DNA of 64,000 nt, taken from contig NZ_JBFTER010000010.1 in assembly GCF_047229345.1 (NCBI RefSeq), positions 13,187 through 77,186 on the forward strand. The letters run 5' to 3'. The first letter of the stretch is position 1. Every line of letters starts with the position of its first letter. The notes under the pieces were generated by a model. It was not told the DNA's origin, ran no database searches, and saw only the letters and a list, made by a program, of their open reading frames with translations. Position numbers and translations under genes: made by a program. The DNA is from Cellulomonas_A sp047229345. GTDB lineage: Bacteria; Actinomycetota; Actinomycetes; Actinomycetales; Cellulomonadaceae. This document shows positions 17,733 to 26,063 of the stretch, piece by piece.

Positions 17733-19103
17733 GTGAACATGCAGCAACTCCGACGTGCGCGAGGCGGCCGGTCGGCCTGGTCCCGCACCGTCGCCACCCT
17801 CGTGGTCGGCGCGGTCGCCGCCCTCGGCGGCGTGGCCTTCGCCGGCTCCGCGCAGGCAGCGCCCAGCATCGACACCGGCTCCTGGTACTCGCTCGTCAGC
17901 TGGCGCAGCAAGAAGGCGGTCGACGTCGCCGGGTCCTCGACCGTCCCCGGCACGGCCGTCGCGCAGTGGACCCCCACGGGTGCGACGAACCAGCAGTTCC
18001 AGTTCGTCGCCGTCGGCAGCGGGTTCTACGAGGTCCGCGCGCGGCACTCGGGCCTCGCCCTGACGATCGCGACCGGCTCCGGCTCGCTCGCGACGCAGTC
18101 GACGAGCACGGGTGCGGCGACCCAGCAGTTCACGGTCGCTGCCGGCTCCTCGGGCCGCATCAAGCTCGTCAACCGTGCGAGCGGCCTCGCGCTCCAGGTC
18201 GTCGGCGCGTCGAAGGACAACGGCGCACGCCTCGAGCAGGCTGCGGACACGAACGCCAACCACCAGCAGTTCACGCTCGTCGCCCAGGGCAGCGCCCCGA
18301 GCCCGACGACGCCGGCGCCCACCGCGAGCGCGACGCCCAGGCCCACGACGAGCGCCACGCCCAAGCCGACTGCGAGCGCGACGCCCAAGCCGACCGCCAC
18401 CTCGCAGCCGACCACGCCGCCCGCGACGGGCGCCTGGCCCACGCCGACGTCGTCGCAGAAGGTCTCGGCGACCATCGAGATCAGCGGCACGAAGGACATG
18501 GGCCTCGTGCGCTACCACGGCATCTCCTCGGGCGACCAGGGCGAGAGCCAGCCGCCGATGTTCAAGCTCGCCGACGGCGCCGTGCTGCGCAACGTCATCC
18601 TCGGCACGGGCGCGGGTGACGGCATCCACTGCACCGGCACGTGCACGATCGAGAACGTGTGGTTCGAGGACGTCGGCGAGGACGCCGCGACGTTCAAGGG
18701 CACCTCGGCCTCGCAGACCATGACCATCAACGGCGGCGGCGCCCGCTCCGCGTCGGACAAGGTGTTCCAGCACAACGGCCCGGGCACCTTCGTCATCAAG
18801 AACTTCCAGGTCTCGGACATCGGCAAGCTCTACCGCTCGTGCGGCAACTGCTCCAAGCAGTACGCCCGCACCGTCGTCGTCCAGAACGTCACCGTGACCG
18901 CCCCGGCGAAGTCGCTCGTCGGGATCAACTCGAACCTCGGTGACAAGGCCACGCTCTCGGGCCTGACCATCGTCGGGGACTCCTCCAAGAAGATCGCGAT
19001 CTGCGAGGAGTACAAGGGCGTCACCTCGGGCGAGCCCACCAAGGTCTCCTCGGGGCCGTCCGCCGCGTGCGGGTACACCCCGTCCGCGATCGTCTACCGG
19101 TGA
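17733..19103 (+). CDS. Secreted PL3 pectate lyase with ricin-type lectin module
   Basis: Cleaves de-esterified pectin by beta-elimination outside the cell. The 456-residue protein has a signal peptide (cleavage after GSAQA, about residue 42), a ricin-B/CBM13-like module (48-185; repeated QQF motifs in NQQFQFVAVG, TQQFTVAAG and HQQFTLVAQG), a PT-rich linker (about 188-230) and a PL3 parallel beta-helix. The PL3 part shows GDGIHCTGTCTIENVWFEDVGEDAATFKG-type turns, CGNCSKQYARTVV and a final CGYTP. GTG at 17733 is chosen because GGAAGG lies 8 nt upstream; ATG 17739 is possible. Monocistronic. Confidence 0.92.
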   Translation: MNMQQLRRARGGRSAWSRTVATLVVGAVAALGGVAFAGSAQAAPSIDTGSWYSLVSWRSKKAVDVAGSSTVPGTAVAQWTPTGATNQQFQFVAVGSGFYEVRARHSGLALTIATGSGSLATQSTSTGAATQQFTVAAGSSGRIKLVNRASGLALQVVGASKDNGARLEQAADTNANHQQFTLVAQGSAPSPTTPAPTASATPRPTTSATPKPTASATPKPTATSQPTTPPATGAWPTPTSSQKVSATIEISGTKDMGLVRYHGISSGDQGESQPPMFKLADGAVLRNVILGTGAGDGIHCTGTCTIENVWFEDVGEDAATFKGTSASQTMTINGGGARSASDKVFQHNGPGTFVIKNFQVSDIGKLYRSCGNCSKQYARTVVVQNVTVTAPAKSLVGINSNLGDKATLSGLTIVGDSSKKIAICEEYKGVTSGEPTKVSSGPSAACGYTPSAIVYR

Positions 19104-19106
19104 CGC

Positions 19107-19127
19107 CGGGGCCGCTCGCCGGCCCCG
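19107..19127. terminator. Hairpin after the pectate lyase gene
   Basis: CGGGGCC (19107-19113) pairs with GGCCCCG (19121-19127) around a 7-nt loop, 3 nt after the stop codon. A second hairpin, GGTGACC/GGTCACC, follows at 19146-19161. Neither has a U-tract. They separate the convergent PL3 and MpaB genes. Confidence 0.55.
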
Positions 19128-19225
19128 ACCCAGCCGCACCCCCTCGGTGACCTCGGTCACCCCAGGAACCACGCCCGGTTCGCCGCACCCCCCCTGCGGC
19201 GGGCCGGGCGTGCTGCGTCCGCCCG

Positions 19226-20074
19226 TCAGAAGTCGGCGAGCGCCCAGCGGATCGCACGGACCATCGCGTGCCCCGACGCCCGCACCACGGTCGCCTCGAC
19301 CGGGGGCGCGTACGGCAGGCCGAGCGGGCGGCGCGTCCACCGCGGCAGCATCGCGACCCCCGCCCCGGCGAGCGCGCCGTACGGCATGCGCGCGGCGAGC
19401 GGCAGCGGCGGGTGGACGAGCAGGAACCGCGCCGCGTCCCGGGCCGCCTGCGTCCCGCGCAGCTCACCGCGGTACCGGGCGAGCGCGCGCTCGAGCGCGG
19501 CGACGTCCGTGGGCACGTCCACACCGCCGAGCTTGCGGGCGACGACCGCCGCCTGCGCGACGTACTCGTCGCAGCCGGTGGGATCGAGCGGGTTCTCGCC
19601 GTAGAGCTGGTGCGCGCGCAGGAAGCTGTCGACCTCGGCGACGTGCACCCAGTCGAGCAGGTGCGGGTCGGAGGCCCGGTAGGGGACGCCGTCCTCGTCC
19701 TTGCCACGGACGCGCTCGTGCACGTCGCGCACGTGGCCGACGACGCGCTCGGCGTCGGCGGCCGTGCCGAAGGTCGTGACCGCCAGGAACGTGCTCGTGC
19801 GCTGCAACCGCCCCCACGGGTCGCCGCGGTAGCCCGAGTGCCCGGCCACCGCCGCCATGGCCTGCGGGTGCAGCGACTGGAGCAGCAGGGCACGCAGCCC
19901 CCCGACGAACATCGAGGCGTCGCCGTGCACGCGCTGGATCGCGCTGCCGGGCTCGAACCAGCGGTCCCCAGGGCTGAAGTGGATGCGGTCGTGCTTGTCG
20001 CGGTGGTCGTCCCCGGCGACCCGCCCGAGCAGCGCGGTCGCGAGGCGGGCGCGGGCGGACTCGGCGACGGACAT
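19226..20074 (-). CDS. MpaB/latex-clearing-type oxygenase family protein (DUF2236)
   Basis: A 282-residue heme- or metal-dependent oxygenase-like protein of the mpaB/rubber oxygenase family. Diagnostic motifs are SAIQRVHGDASMFVGGLRALLLQSLHPQAM-type N-terminal helix, HSGYRGDPWGRLQRTSTF and the DPHLLDWVHVAEVDSFL segment; the histidines in these motifs are the family's cofactor-binding residues. There is no signal peptide, unlike secreted Lcp latex oxygenase, so a cytosolic or membrane-associated role is more likely. Substrate unknown. ATG at 20074. Confidence 0.85.
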   Translation of the reverse strand: MSVAESARARLATALLGRVAGDDHRDKHDRIHFSPGDRWFEPGSAIQRVHGDASMFVGGLRALLLQSLHPQAMAAVAGHSGYRGDPWGRLQRTSTFLAVTTFGTAADAERVVGHVRDVHERVRGKDEDGVPYRASDPHLLDWVHVAEVDSFLRAHQLYGENPLDPTGCDEYVAQAAVVARKLGGVDVPTDVAALERALARYRGELRGTQAARDAARFLLVHPPLPLAARMPYGALAGAGVAMLPRWTRRPLGLPYAPPVEATVVRASGHAMVRAIRWALADF

Positions 20075-20178
20075 GCCTCATGGTCACCGCCGGGCGGTCG
20101 GGTCGCGAACCGGGCCTCTCAGCGGCGTCTCAGGTCGGTGTGCCCGCGCGGACCCGCACACGGGGGCGCTCCCGGCGC

Positions 20179-21192
20179 TCAGCGCACGCGCGTCGAGGCG
20201 CCGGCGACCCAGCCGCGCGCACCGCGCGCCTGCACGGACCGGCTCGCGACGCGTGTCGCCGCGGTCAGCGCGAGCACGGGGTCGACGCCGCGCGCGAGCT
20301 GCTCCGCGAAGGCGCCGTGCAGCACGTCGCCCGCGCCGAGGGTGTCGACCACGTGCTCCCGCGGGACCACGGGCGGCTCGACCGTGCCGGCCTCGTGGTG
20401 CGCACCCGTGACCCGGCGGCGGAACCGCACCGGCCCCGGCCCCGCCGAGCGGGCGACGAACGCCGGGCCGAGGAGCGCGACGGCGGCGAGGTCGTCGTCG
20501 CCCGGCGTGCCGCCCGCCAGGACGTGCCCGGCGGGCGCGGTCGCGGCGAGGTCCTGCCCGTCCCGCGCGCCGCTCCTCGGGACCCGCGCCGCGCCGCGGA
20601 GGTGGTCGGGCAGGCGGAAGTCCGCCGAGAGCACCGCGTGGTCCACGTGCGCGAGCAGCTGGTCGGTGCGCGGCTTCCAGCTGCCGCCGTCGAGCACGAC
20701 GGGGACGCCCCGCGCACGTGCAGCCTCGGCGAGCACGAGCGCCGCACCGAGGTGGTGCCCGTCGAGGAGGAGGACGTCCGCGCCGTCCAGCACGGCGGCG
20801 GCGCGCCGGCGCGCGGCGGGGGCCAGGTCGCCGGACGCGCTCGCGTTGACGGACACGACCGCGCGCTCCCCCGTCCCGCGGGTCACGAGCACGGTCGAGA
20901 CGGCCGGCGAGGCCGGGGCGCCGTCGAGCAGGTCGACGACCTCGACCCCCGCCTCGTCGAGGCCCGCACGCACGAGCGCCGCGACCGGTCCCGACCCGAG
21001 CGCCGTCACGAGCCGGGCCCGCACACCGAGCGCGACGGCCGTCGCCGCCGCGTTCGCCGCCGGTCCGCCGAAGGTCACGTCGAGCCCGGTCGCGACGAGC
21101 TTCTCGTCGGGCGCCGGCACGTGGTCGACGTCCTGCAGCACGTCGAGCGTCACGAGCCCGCAGGCGACGACGAGCGGCGGCGGGGACGTCAT
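20179..21192 (-). CDS. PfkB-family carbohydrate kinase
   Basis: A 337-residue ribokinase-fold sugar or nucleoside kinase. The N-terminal GG motif is FGGPAANAAATAVALG; the C-terminal signature DTLGAGDVLHGAFAEQL contains the catalytic Asp and the anion hole GAGD. Family length is normal. The start MTSPPPLVV at 21192 is taken over a longer in-frame extension lacking conservation. Near neighbours (pgi, an unknown membrane protein) do not reveal the sugar, although pgi suggests general hexose metabolism. Confidence 0.88.
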   Translation of the reverse strand: MTSPPPLVVACGLVTLDVLQDVDHVPAPDEKLVATGLDVTFGGPAANAAATAVALGVRARLVTALGSGPVAALVRAGLDEAGVEVVDLLDGAPASPAVSTVLVTRGTGERAVVSVNASASGDLAPAARRRAAAVLDGADVLLLDGHHLGAALVLAEAARARGVPVVLDGGSWKPRTDQLLAHVDHAVLSADFRLPDHLRGAARVPRSGARDGQDLAATAPAGHVLAGGTPGDDDLAAVALLGPAFVARSAGPGPVRFRRRVTGAHHEAGTVEPPVVPREHVVDTLGAGDVLHGAFAEQLARGVDPVLALTAATRVASRSVQARGARGWVAGASTRVR

Positions 21193-21235
21193 CCGCCCAT
21201 CCTGCCCGGCCGAGCCCGACGCCGGCCCGGAACGG

Positions 21236-21571
21236 TCAGGCGCGTGCGTCGGTGCTGACGGCACGCACCGCGGCCGCCCGGTCGACGAGCAGCCACACGC
21301 CCACGCCCGCCACGAGCGCCGCCAACAGGACCGAGGGCCAGGGCCCGAGCGCGTCCGCGGCCAGGTGCGAGCAGACGAACGCGGCGAGCGCCACAGCCCC
21401 GGCCGCGACCGTGCGCAGGAGCCCCGCCGCCCGGAGGGAGCGGGCCGCGCACCAGGCCAGCCCCGCCGCGAGCACGATCCCGCCGAGCCCGCGCACCCCC
21501 GTCCCCTGGGCGACGGCGAAGCCCACGACGAGCGTCACGGCGGCGATCACGGCGGTCGGCAGGCGGCTCAT
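21236..21571 (-). CDS. Small polytopic membrane protein, unknown
   Basis: A 111-residue hydrophobic protein with about four membrane segments: residues 5-22, 28-45, 56-73 and 80-98, separated by short loops. No family motif recognised. TAGAGT lies 7 nt upstream of the ATG, a leaderless-type promoter. It is divergent from pgi and runs toward the PfkB gene with a 43-nt gap, so the two might be cotranscribed. Confidence 0.7.
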   Translation of the reverse strand: MSRLPTAVIAAVTLVVGFAVAQGTGVRGLGGIVLAAGLAWCAARSLRAAGLLRTVAAGAVALAAFVCSHLAADALGPWPSVLLAALVAGVGVWLLVDRAAAVRAVSTDARA

Positions 21572-21775
21572 GCGCGCCACTCTAGGCAGCGGTCGTCGGC
21601 ACCGTCGGCCGTCCGGGCTCGCGTGGACCTCGTCGGCCACGAGCCCTCGTCGGCGCGTGCTCCGTGGTCTCCCGTCCCTCCACGTCGGCCCCCTCGCGCC
21701 GTCCGGGCGGACGTCCCAGGACCGTCCCCGCCCACCGCAATACGGTGGTGCCACGACATCGCGAGAGGGAGCACC

Positions 21776-23461
21776 GTGACCACCACACCCACCGACGCCA
21801 CCACCACGAGCGCCTGGAAGGACCTCACGGCCCACCGGTCGGCGCTCACGCCGGACCTGCGCGGCTGGTTCGCCGCCGACCCCGACCGTGCGACGCGGCT
21901 GACCCGGACGGTCGGGGACCTGCACGTCGACCTGTCCAAGAACCTCGTGACCGACGAGACGCTCGAGCTCCTCGTGCGGCTCGCCGACGAGGTCGGCCTC
22001 CCCGGGCGCATCGAGGCGATGCTCTCCGGCGAGCACATCAACGTGACGGAGGACCGCGCGGTCCTGCACACGGCGCTGCGGCGTCCCGCGGGCGCCACCC
22101 CCGCGCTGCACGTCGACGGCCAGGACGTCGACGCCGACGTGCAGGCCGAGCTCGCGAAGGTCTCGGCGTTCGCCGACAAGGTGCGCAGCGGCGAGTGGAC
22201 CGGCGTCACGGGCGCGCGCGTCGCGACCGTGGTCAACATCGGCATCGGCGGCTCCGACCTGGGACCCGTCATGGCCTACGAGGCGCTCCGGCCGTACGTG
22301 CAGGACGGGCTCGAGGTCCGCTTCGTGTCGAACATCGACCCGACCGACCTCGCCGAGACGGTGCGCGGGCTCGACCCGGCGACGACGCTGTTCATCGTCG
22401 CGTCGAAGACCTTCGGGACGCTCGAGACGCTGACCAACGCCCGGCTCGCCCGCACCTGGCTCTGGGAGCAGCTCCTGGCGGCCGGCGCGATCGAGGACAC
22501 CGACGAGGCGCGCACCCAGGCCGTCGCCCAGCACTTCGTCGCGGTCTCCACCGCGCTCGACAAGGTCGCGGCGTTCGGCATCGACCCGGCGAACGCGTTC
22601 GGCTTCTGGGACTGGGTCGGCGGCCGCTACTCGCTCGACTCGGCGATCGGCACGTCGCTCGCGATCGCGATCGGCCCCGACGGCTTCCGCGACCTGCTGG
22701 CCGGCTTCCACGCCGTCGACGAGCACCTGCGCAGCACGCCGTTCGCGCAGAACGTGCCCGTGCTCATGGGGCTGCTGAACGTCTGGTACGTCAACTTCCT
22801 CGACGCGCACACGCACGCGGTGCTCCCGTATGCGCAGTACCTGCACCGCTTCCCCGCCTACCTCCAGCAGCTCACGATGGAGTCGAACGGCAAGTCCGTG
22901 CGCTGGGACGGCACACCCGTCACGACGGACACCGGGGAGATCTTCTGGGGCGAGCCCGGCACGAACGGCCAGCACGCGTTCTACCAGCTCATCCACCAGG
23001 GCACGCGGCTCATCCCGGCGGACTTCATCGCCGTCGCGACCCCCGCGCACCCGCTGCGCGACGGCGACGCCGACGTGCACGAGCTGTTCCTGTCGAACTT
23101 CTTCGCGCAGACCAAGGCGCTCGCGTTCGGCAAGACGGCCGACGAGGTGCGGGCCGACGGCGTCGCGGAGGAGATCGTCCCGGCGCGGGTGTTCCCGGGC
23201 AACCGCCCGACGACGTCGATCATGGCGCCGTCGCTCACGCCGTCCGTGCTGGGCCAGCTCATCGCGCTCTACGAGCACATCACGTTCGTGCAGGGCGTCG
23301 TGTGGGGCATCGACAGCTTCGACCAGTGGGGCGTCGAGCTCGGCAAGGTGCTCGCGATGCAGATCTCCCCCGCCGTGTCCGGCGACGCCGAGGCGATCGC
23401 GGCGCAGGACCCGTCGACGCGCGGGCTCATCGAGTACTACCGCGCGCACCGCGACGCCTGA
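21776..23461 (+). CDS. pgi: Glucose-6-phosphate isomerase
   Basis: Interconverts glucose-6-phosphate and fructose-6-phosphate in glycolysis/gluconeogenesis. The 561-residue protein includes both PGI signatures: VVNIGIGGSDLGPVMAYEAL with FIVASKTFGTLETLTNA, and the C-terminal GQLIALYEHITFVQGVVWGIDSFDQWGVELGK region; the catalytic Glu motif MESNGKSVRWDG is intact. GTG at 21776 follows GAGAGGGAGC at good spacing. Long form, as in E. coli PGI. It is monocistronic, ending in a bidirectional hairpin. Confidence 0.97.
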   Translation: MTTTPTDATTTSAWKDLTAHRSALTPDLRGWFAADPDRATRLTRTVGDLHVDLSKNLVTDETLELLVRLADEVGLPGRIEAMLSGEHINVTEDRAVLHTALRRPAGATPALHVDGQDVDADVQAELAKVSAFADKVRSGEWTGVTGARVATVVNIGIGGSDLGPVMAYEALRPYVQDGLEVRFVSNIDPTDLAETVRGLDPATTLFIVASKTFGTLETLTNARLARTWLWEQLLAAGAIEDTDEARTQAVAQHFVAVSTALDKVAAFGIDPANAFGFWDWVGGRYSLDSAIGTSLAIAIGPDGFRDLLAGFHAVDEHLRSTPFAQNVPVLMGLLNVWYVNFLDAHTHAVLPYAQYLHRFPAYLQQLTMESNGKSVRWDGTPVTTDTGEIFWGEPGTNGQHAFYQLIHQGTRLIPADFIAVATPAHPLRDGDADVHELFLSNFFAQTKALAFGKTADEVRADGVAEEIVPARVFPGNRPTTSIMAPSLTPSVLGQLIALYEHITFVQGVVWGIDSFDQWGVELGKVLAMQISPAVSGDAEAIAAQDPSTRGLIEYYRAHRDA

Positions 23462-23470
23462 GGCTGCGTC

Positions 23471-23502
23471 CGGCCGGGTGGCGCACGTGCGCTGCCCGGC
23501 CG
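23471..23502. terminator. Bidirectional hairpin between pgi and the DUF2277 gene
   Basis: CGGCCGGG (23471-23478) pairs with CCCGGCCG (23495-23502); the enclosed GCGCACGTGCGC (23481-23492) is itself palindromic. It begins 10 nt after the pgi stop and 26 nt beyond the stop of the convergent gene. No U-tract. Confidence 0.6.
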
Positions 23503-23527
23503 ACAGGCGGCTCAGGCCGCCGGCGGC

Positions 23528-23800
23528 TCAGGCCGTGGCGTACCGCTCGGCCGACCGGGCCCGGCGCTTCTCGGCCTCGACGTCGCGGTCCTTGGGCGGC
23601 GCGGACGTCACGAGCGCGTCGAGGAGGTGGCGCGTCGCGTGCGCGATCTCCTCGACGGCCCGGTCGAACGCCTCGCGGTTCGCCTGCGACGGCACGGTCG
23701 AGCCGCTGACCTTGCGCACGTACTGCAGCGCTGCGGCGTGCACCTCGTCCTGCGAGGCGGGCGGCTCGAAGTTGTGGAGGGTGTGGATGTTCCGGCACAT
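23528..23800 (-). CDS. DUF2277 family small protein
   Basis: A 90-residue cytosolic protein starting MCRNIHTLHNFEPPAS, then ALQYVRKVSGSTVPSQAN, the two conserved stretches of DUF2277. The Cys2 and the two His of HTLH are invariant-looking and could bind metal. The helical C-terminus ends in a basic, charged tail. ATG at 23800. Function unknown; no operon partner. Confidence 0.88.
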   Translation of the reverse strand: MCRNIHTLHNFEPPASQDEVHAAALQYVRKVSGSTVPSQANREAFDRAVEEIAHATRHLLDALVTSAPPKDRDVEAEKRRARSAERYATA

Positions 23801-24174
23801 GCTCCCGACGGTACGGCGGACCCTGCCCGCGCGGAACCCCGGGTGCGCGCCCGGCCCCCGCGCGGACCGTGCCGGGGCGCACGGCGGGCCGAGAACCGCG
23901 GAGCACCGCGTGATCACCCGCTCCAGCAGTCGCGCTCACCCGCGCCGGGAGCGGACACTGAGGAGCCCGGAACCGTCCGCGGGGAGCGGACACGCCAGCA
24001 GGTCTCGCATCCGGGCCGCACACCGGCTATTGTCGTGCCCGGAGTTACTGTGATTCGCACGTCCTTGACCGTCGAGGCTGAGCCTCGGCGTTGCGTTCTC
24101 TAGGGAGCGGACGACGACACCGTGATATCGCCCCCGACACCCGGGGTCGTCCCCTAACCCGCAAGGGAGCAACC
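23801..24174 (+). other. 374-nt gene-free region upstream of the cold-shock gene
   Basis: Divergent regulatory region between the DUF2277 gene and the cold-shock gene. It holds three copies of GGGAGCGGAC (23947, 23982, 24103), the first two extended to GGGAGCGGACAC and spaced 35 bp. It also has an inverted repeat CGAGGCT-G-AGCCTCG (24073-24087) that can form a stem with a triloop, and a TACTGT -10-like hexamer (24046). If transcription starts near 24060 the cold-shock message has a 5' leader of about 115 nt, in keeping with structured leaders of csp genes. No coding sequence is supported. Confidence 0.5.
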
Positions 24175-24378
24175 ATGACGACTGGAACCGTGAAGTGGTT
24201 CAACGCCGAAAAGGGCTTCGGCTTCATCGCGCCTGACGACGGCGGCGCCGACGTCTTCGCGCACTACTCGGCGATCCAGAGCAGCGGCTACCGCTCGCTC
24301 GAGGAGAACCAGAAGGTGCAGTTCGACGTCACGCAGGGCCCGAAGGGCCCGCAGGCGGAGAACATCCAGCCCCTCTGA
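24175..24378 (+). CDS. Cold-shock domain protein (CspA-like)
   Basis: A 67-residue single cold-shock domain RNA chaperone. The RNP1 motif KGFGFIAPD and RNP2-like VFAHYSAI are intact, following TGTVKWFNAEKG. Single-stranded nucleic acid binding destabilises RNA secondary structure, often but not always at low temperature. AAGGGAGC precedes the ATG. The gene ends 44 nt before a very strong terminator. The start was placed at the ATG rather than at upstream in-frame codons because the family begins at this residue. Confidence 0.96.
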   Translation: MTTGTVKWFNAEKGFGFIAPDDGGADVFAHYSAIQSSGYRSLEENQKVQFDVTQGPKGPQAENIQPL

Positions 24379-24422
24379 TCCTCGGATCGGCTCGCTGACC
24401 CTCATCGGTCGGCACACAGCAC

Positions 24423-24458
24423 GCAGAACCGCCCCGGCCTCGGCCGGGGCGGTTCTGC
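24423..24458 (+). terminator. Terminator of the cold-shock gene
   Basis: GCAGAACCGCCCCGGCC (24423-24439) pairs perfectly with GGCCGGGGCGGTTCTGC (24442-24458), a 17-bp stem (loop TC, so the innermost pair probably opens). TGTTCC follows. It is the longest perfect hairpin in the window. Confidence 0.85.
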
Positions 24459-24547
24459 TGTTCCCGGCCCCGGACCCGGTCGTGAGCGTGACGTCCGCCC
24501 CCGTCCCAGCCGGGACGGCTCTGCGGTTCTCGACCCCCCCACGCACA

Positions 24548-24579
24548 CGGTGCCCCGACCCGTGAGGGCCGGGGCACCG
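24548..24579 (-). terminator. Terminator of the CE3-CBM2 esterase gene
   Basis: CGGTGCCCCG (24548-24557) pairs with CGGGGCACCG (24570-24579) around a 12-nt loop, 85 nt beyond the esterase stop codon on the minus strand. No U-tract. Confidence 0.55.
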
Positions 24580-24664
24580 CGGCTGACGCGGCCCTGCGCC
24601 GGTCAGCCCACCGGCGTCCGCCCGCCGGTCGTCGGCGCACCCGGGGGCGCGCCGGCGTTCGTGG

Positions 24665-25792
24665 TCAGCGTGCGGAGCAGCTGACTGTCGCACCCGCGCC
24701 GGAGCCGGTGCCCTGGAAGCCGACGTCGGTGCTGCGGCCCGCGGCGAGCGAGCCGTTCCAGGCGGCGTTCTGCACGGTCACCGAGCTACCGGACGAGCTC
24801 GCCTGCCCGCCCCAGACGTTCGCGACCCCACCGTTCGGGAGCGCGAGGGTCACCGTCCAGCCGCTCACCGGCGCCGAGCCGGCGGTCACCGTGACGGCGC
24901 CGATGAAGCCGCCCTGCCAGCTGTTCGCGACGCGGTAGACCGCCGTGCAGCCGGCACCCGCGGTCGGGGTCGGGGTGGGCGTGGGCGTCGGGGTGGGCGT
25001 GGGCGTCGGGGTGGGCGTGGGCGTCGGGGTGGGAGTCGGCGTGGGCGTGAGGGTCGGGGTCACGCCGTCGAGCACGCCCGCGAGCGCCGGGTACCACCGG
25101 TCCGCGAGCTTGGCGATGCCGGCGTCGTTCGGGTGCACGCCGTCGGACGTGTCCGCGGCGGGGTTCCAGCCGGTCCACTGGTCGACGACCGTGATCGGCG
25201 ACGCGCTCGTGCTGAGCGACGCGGCCCACGCGGGGATCGCGGCGTTGAGGGCCAGGGTCCGCTGCGCGCACTCGCCGCACGTCGGGGGTGCGACCGGGAT
25301 GATCTGCGCCACGAGCACCTTCATGCCGGGGTTGCTCGCGCGCATCTGGTTCACGAGCGTCGTGTAGGCCGCGAGGATCTGGGTCGTCGAGCGGTTGCTC
25401 CACACGTCGTTGGTGCCGAAGTGCATGAGCACGACGTCCGGCCGGGTCTGCGCGAGCCACCCGGTCAGGAGGCCCTCCGAGGCGACGTTCGTCGCGAGCA
25501 GGCCGCCGTGGCCCTCGTTGTCGCCGTCGTGCGCGATGCCGCAGCCCTGCGTGGGCAGCGTCCCGACCATGTCGACGTCGGTGTACCCGCCGCTCTGGAG
25601 CTTCTGCCACAGCAGCGCCCGCCAGCACCCCGGTGACCCGGTGATCGAGTCGCCGAGGGCCATGATGCGGACCGGTGCGGCTGCCGCGCGGCTCGGGGCC
25701 GCCGCGGCGAGGACACCCGTGAGGAGCACCGCGACGACCGCGACGAGGGCCAGGAGCGAGCGGTGGGCGGGGCGTGCGGACGACGTCGTCAT
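24665..25792 (-). CDS. Secreted SGNH (CE3-like) acetyl esterase with CBM2
   Basis: Likely removes acetyl groups from xylan while anchored to cellulose. The 375-residue protein has a signal peptide (1-38), an SGNH hydrolase domain with Ser49 in ALGDSITGSPGCW, Asn128 in HFGTNDVWS and the Asp217/His220 pair in SDGVHPND, close to CE3 acetylxylan esterases. A PT repeat linker (246-279; 18-bp DNA repeats) leads to a C-terminal CBM2 (about 282-375) bracketed by Cys residues (AGCTAVYRV and TVSCSAR) with the surface tryptophans in NSWQGGF, SGWTVTL and NAAWNG. Xylan specificity is inferred from family; cellulose binding from CBM2. Confidence 0.88.
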   Translation of the reverse strand: MTTSSARPAHRSLLALVAVVAVLLTGVLAAAAPSRAAAAPVRIMALGDSITGSPGCWRALLWQKLQSGGYTDVDMVGTLPTQGCGIAHDGDNEGHGGLLATNVASEGLLTGWLAQTRPDVVLMHFGTNDVWSNRSTTQILAAYTTLVNQMRASNPGMKVLVAQIIPVAPPTCGECAQRTLALNAAIPAWAASLSTSASPITVVDQWTGWNPAADTSDGVHPNDAGIAKLADRWYPALAGVLDGVTPTLTPTPTPTPTPTPTPTPTPTPTPTPTPTPTAGAGCTAVYRVANSWQGGFIGAVTVTAGSAPVSGWTVTLALPNGGVANVWGGQASSSGSSVTVQNAAWNGSLAAGRSTDVGFQGTGSGAGATVSCSAR

Positions 25793-25901
25793 GGCGCAGG
25801 TCTCCCTCTCGAGGGGGCTGGGGACGGGACGCGCGGGGACAGCGCGCGGCCGGACTGGCAGCCTGACGGGCCCGCCGAGGACCGCGCCAGGACGCGCGCG
25901 G

Positions 25902-25914
25902 GGTCAAATCGATT
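25902..25914 (-). promoter_or_regulatory. AATCGATT palindrome at the CE3-CBM2 promoter
   Basis: AATCGATT (25907-25914), an AT-rich island with a central CG, overlaps a minus-strand TTGACC -35-like element (25902-25907), about 115 nt before the esterase start. The position mirrors the GH81 operator. LacI-family regulators favour a central CG, so a sugar-responsive repressor is plausible; the site is short. Confidence 0.35.
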
Positions 25915-26007
25915 AGGGCGCCACCGCCCGGTGATCGACCTCACCGCTCCTCACCTGGGCGGTCGGGCGGGTGCGTGCGACCCTGGAGGCAGGGCCCCCA
26001 CGGGTTC

Positions 26008-26049
26008 CCGGACGAGGTGCGCCGTACCCGGAGTGCGACAAGACGGCGC
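26008..26049 (+). ncRNA. Guanidine-III (ykkC-III) riboswitch
   Basis: The aptamer core CCGGACGAGGTGCGCCGTAC continues into CCGG (to 26031), a 5-nt variable stretch, then GACAAGACGGCGC (26037-26049). This matches the known guanidine-III consensus almost base for base: CCGG/CCGG forms P1, and GCGCCGT pairs with ACGGCGC as the pseudoknot. The ribosome-binding GAGGGAG lies a few bases downstream, so guanidinium would act on translation by freeing it. It directly precedes an SMR exporter gene. Confidence 0.95.
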
Positions 26050-26063
26050 CGAGGGAGATCGTC

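Noticed and set aside
21236..23449. Long minus-strand open frame covering pgi
   Set aside because: Only its last 111 codons are a believable gene; the rest mirrors the pgi coding sequence.
24960..25040. 18-bp repeats as mobile or regulatory DNA
   Set aside because: They encode the PT linker of the CE3-CBM2 protein and are in frame; a normal feature of secreted multi-domain enzymes.
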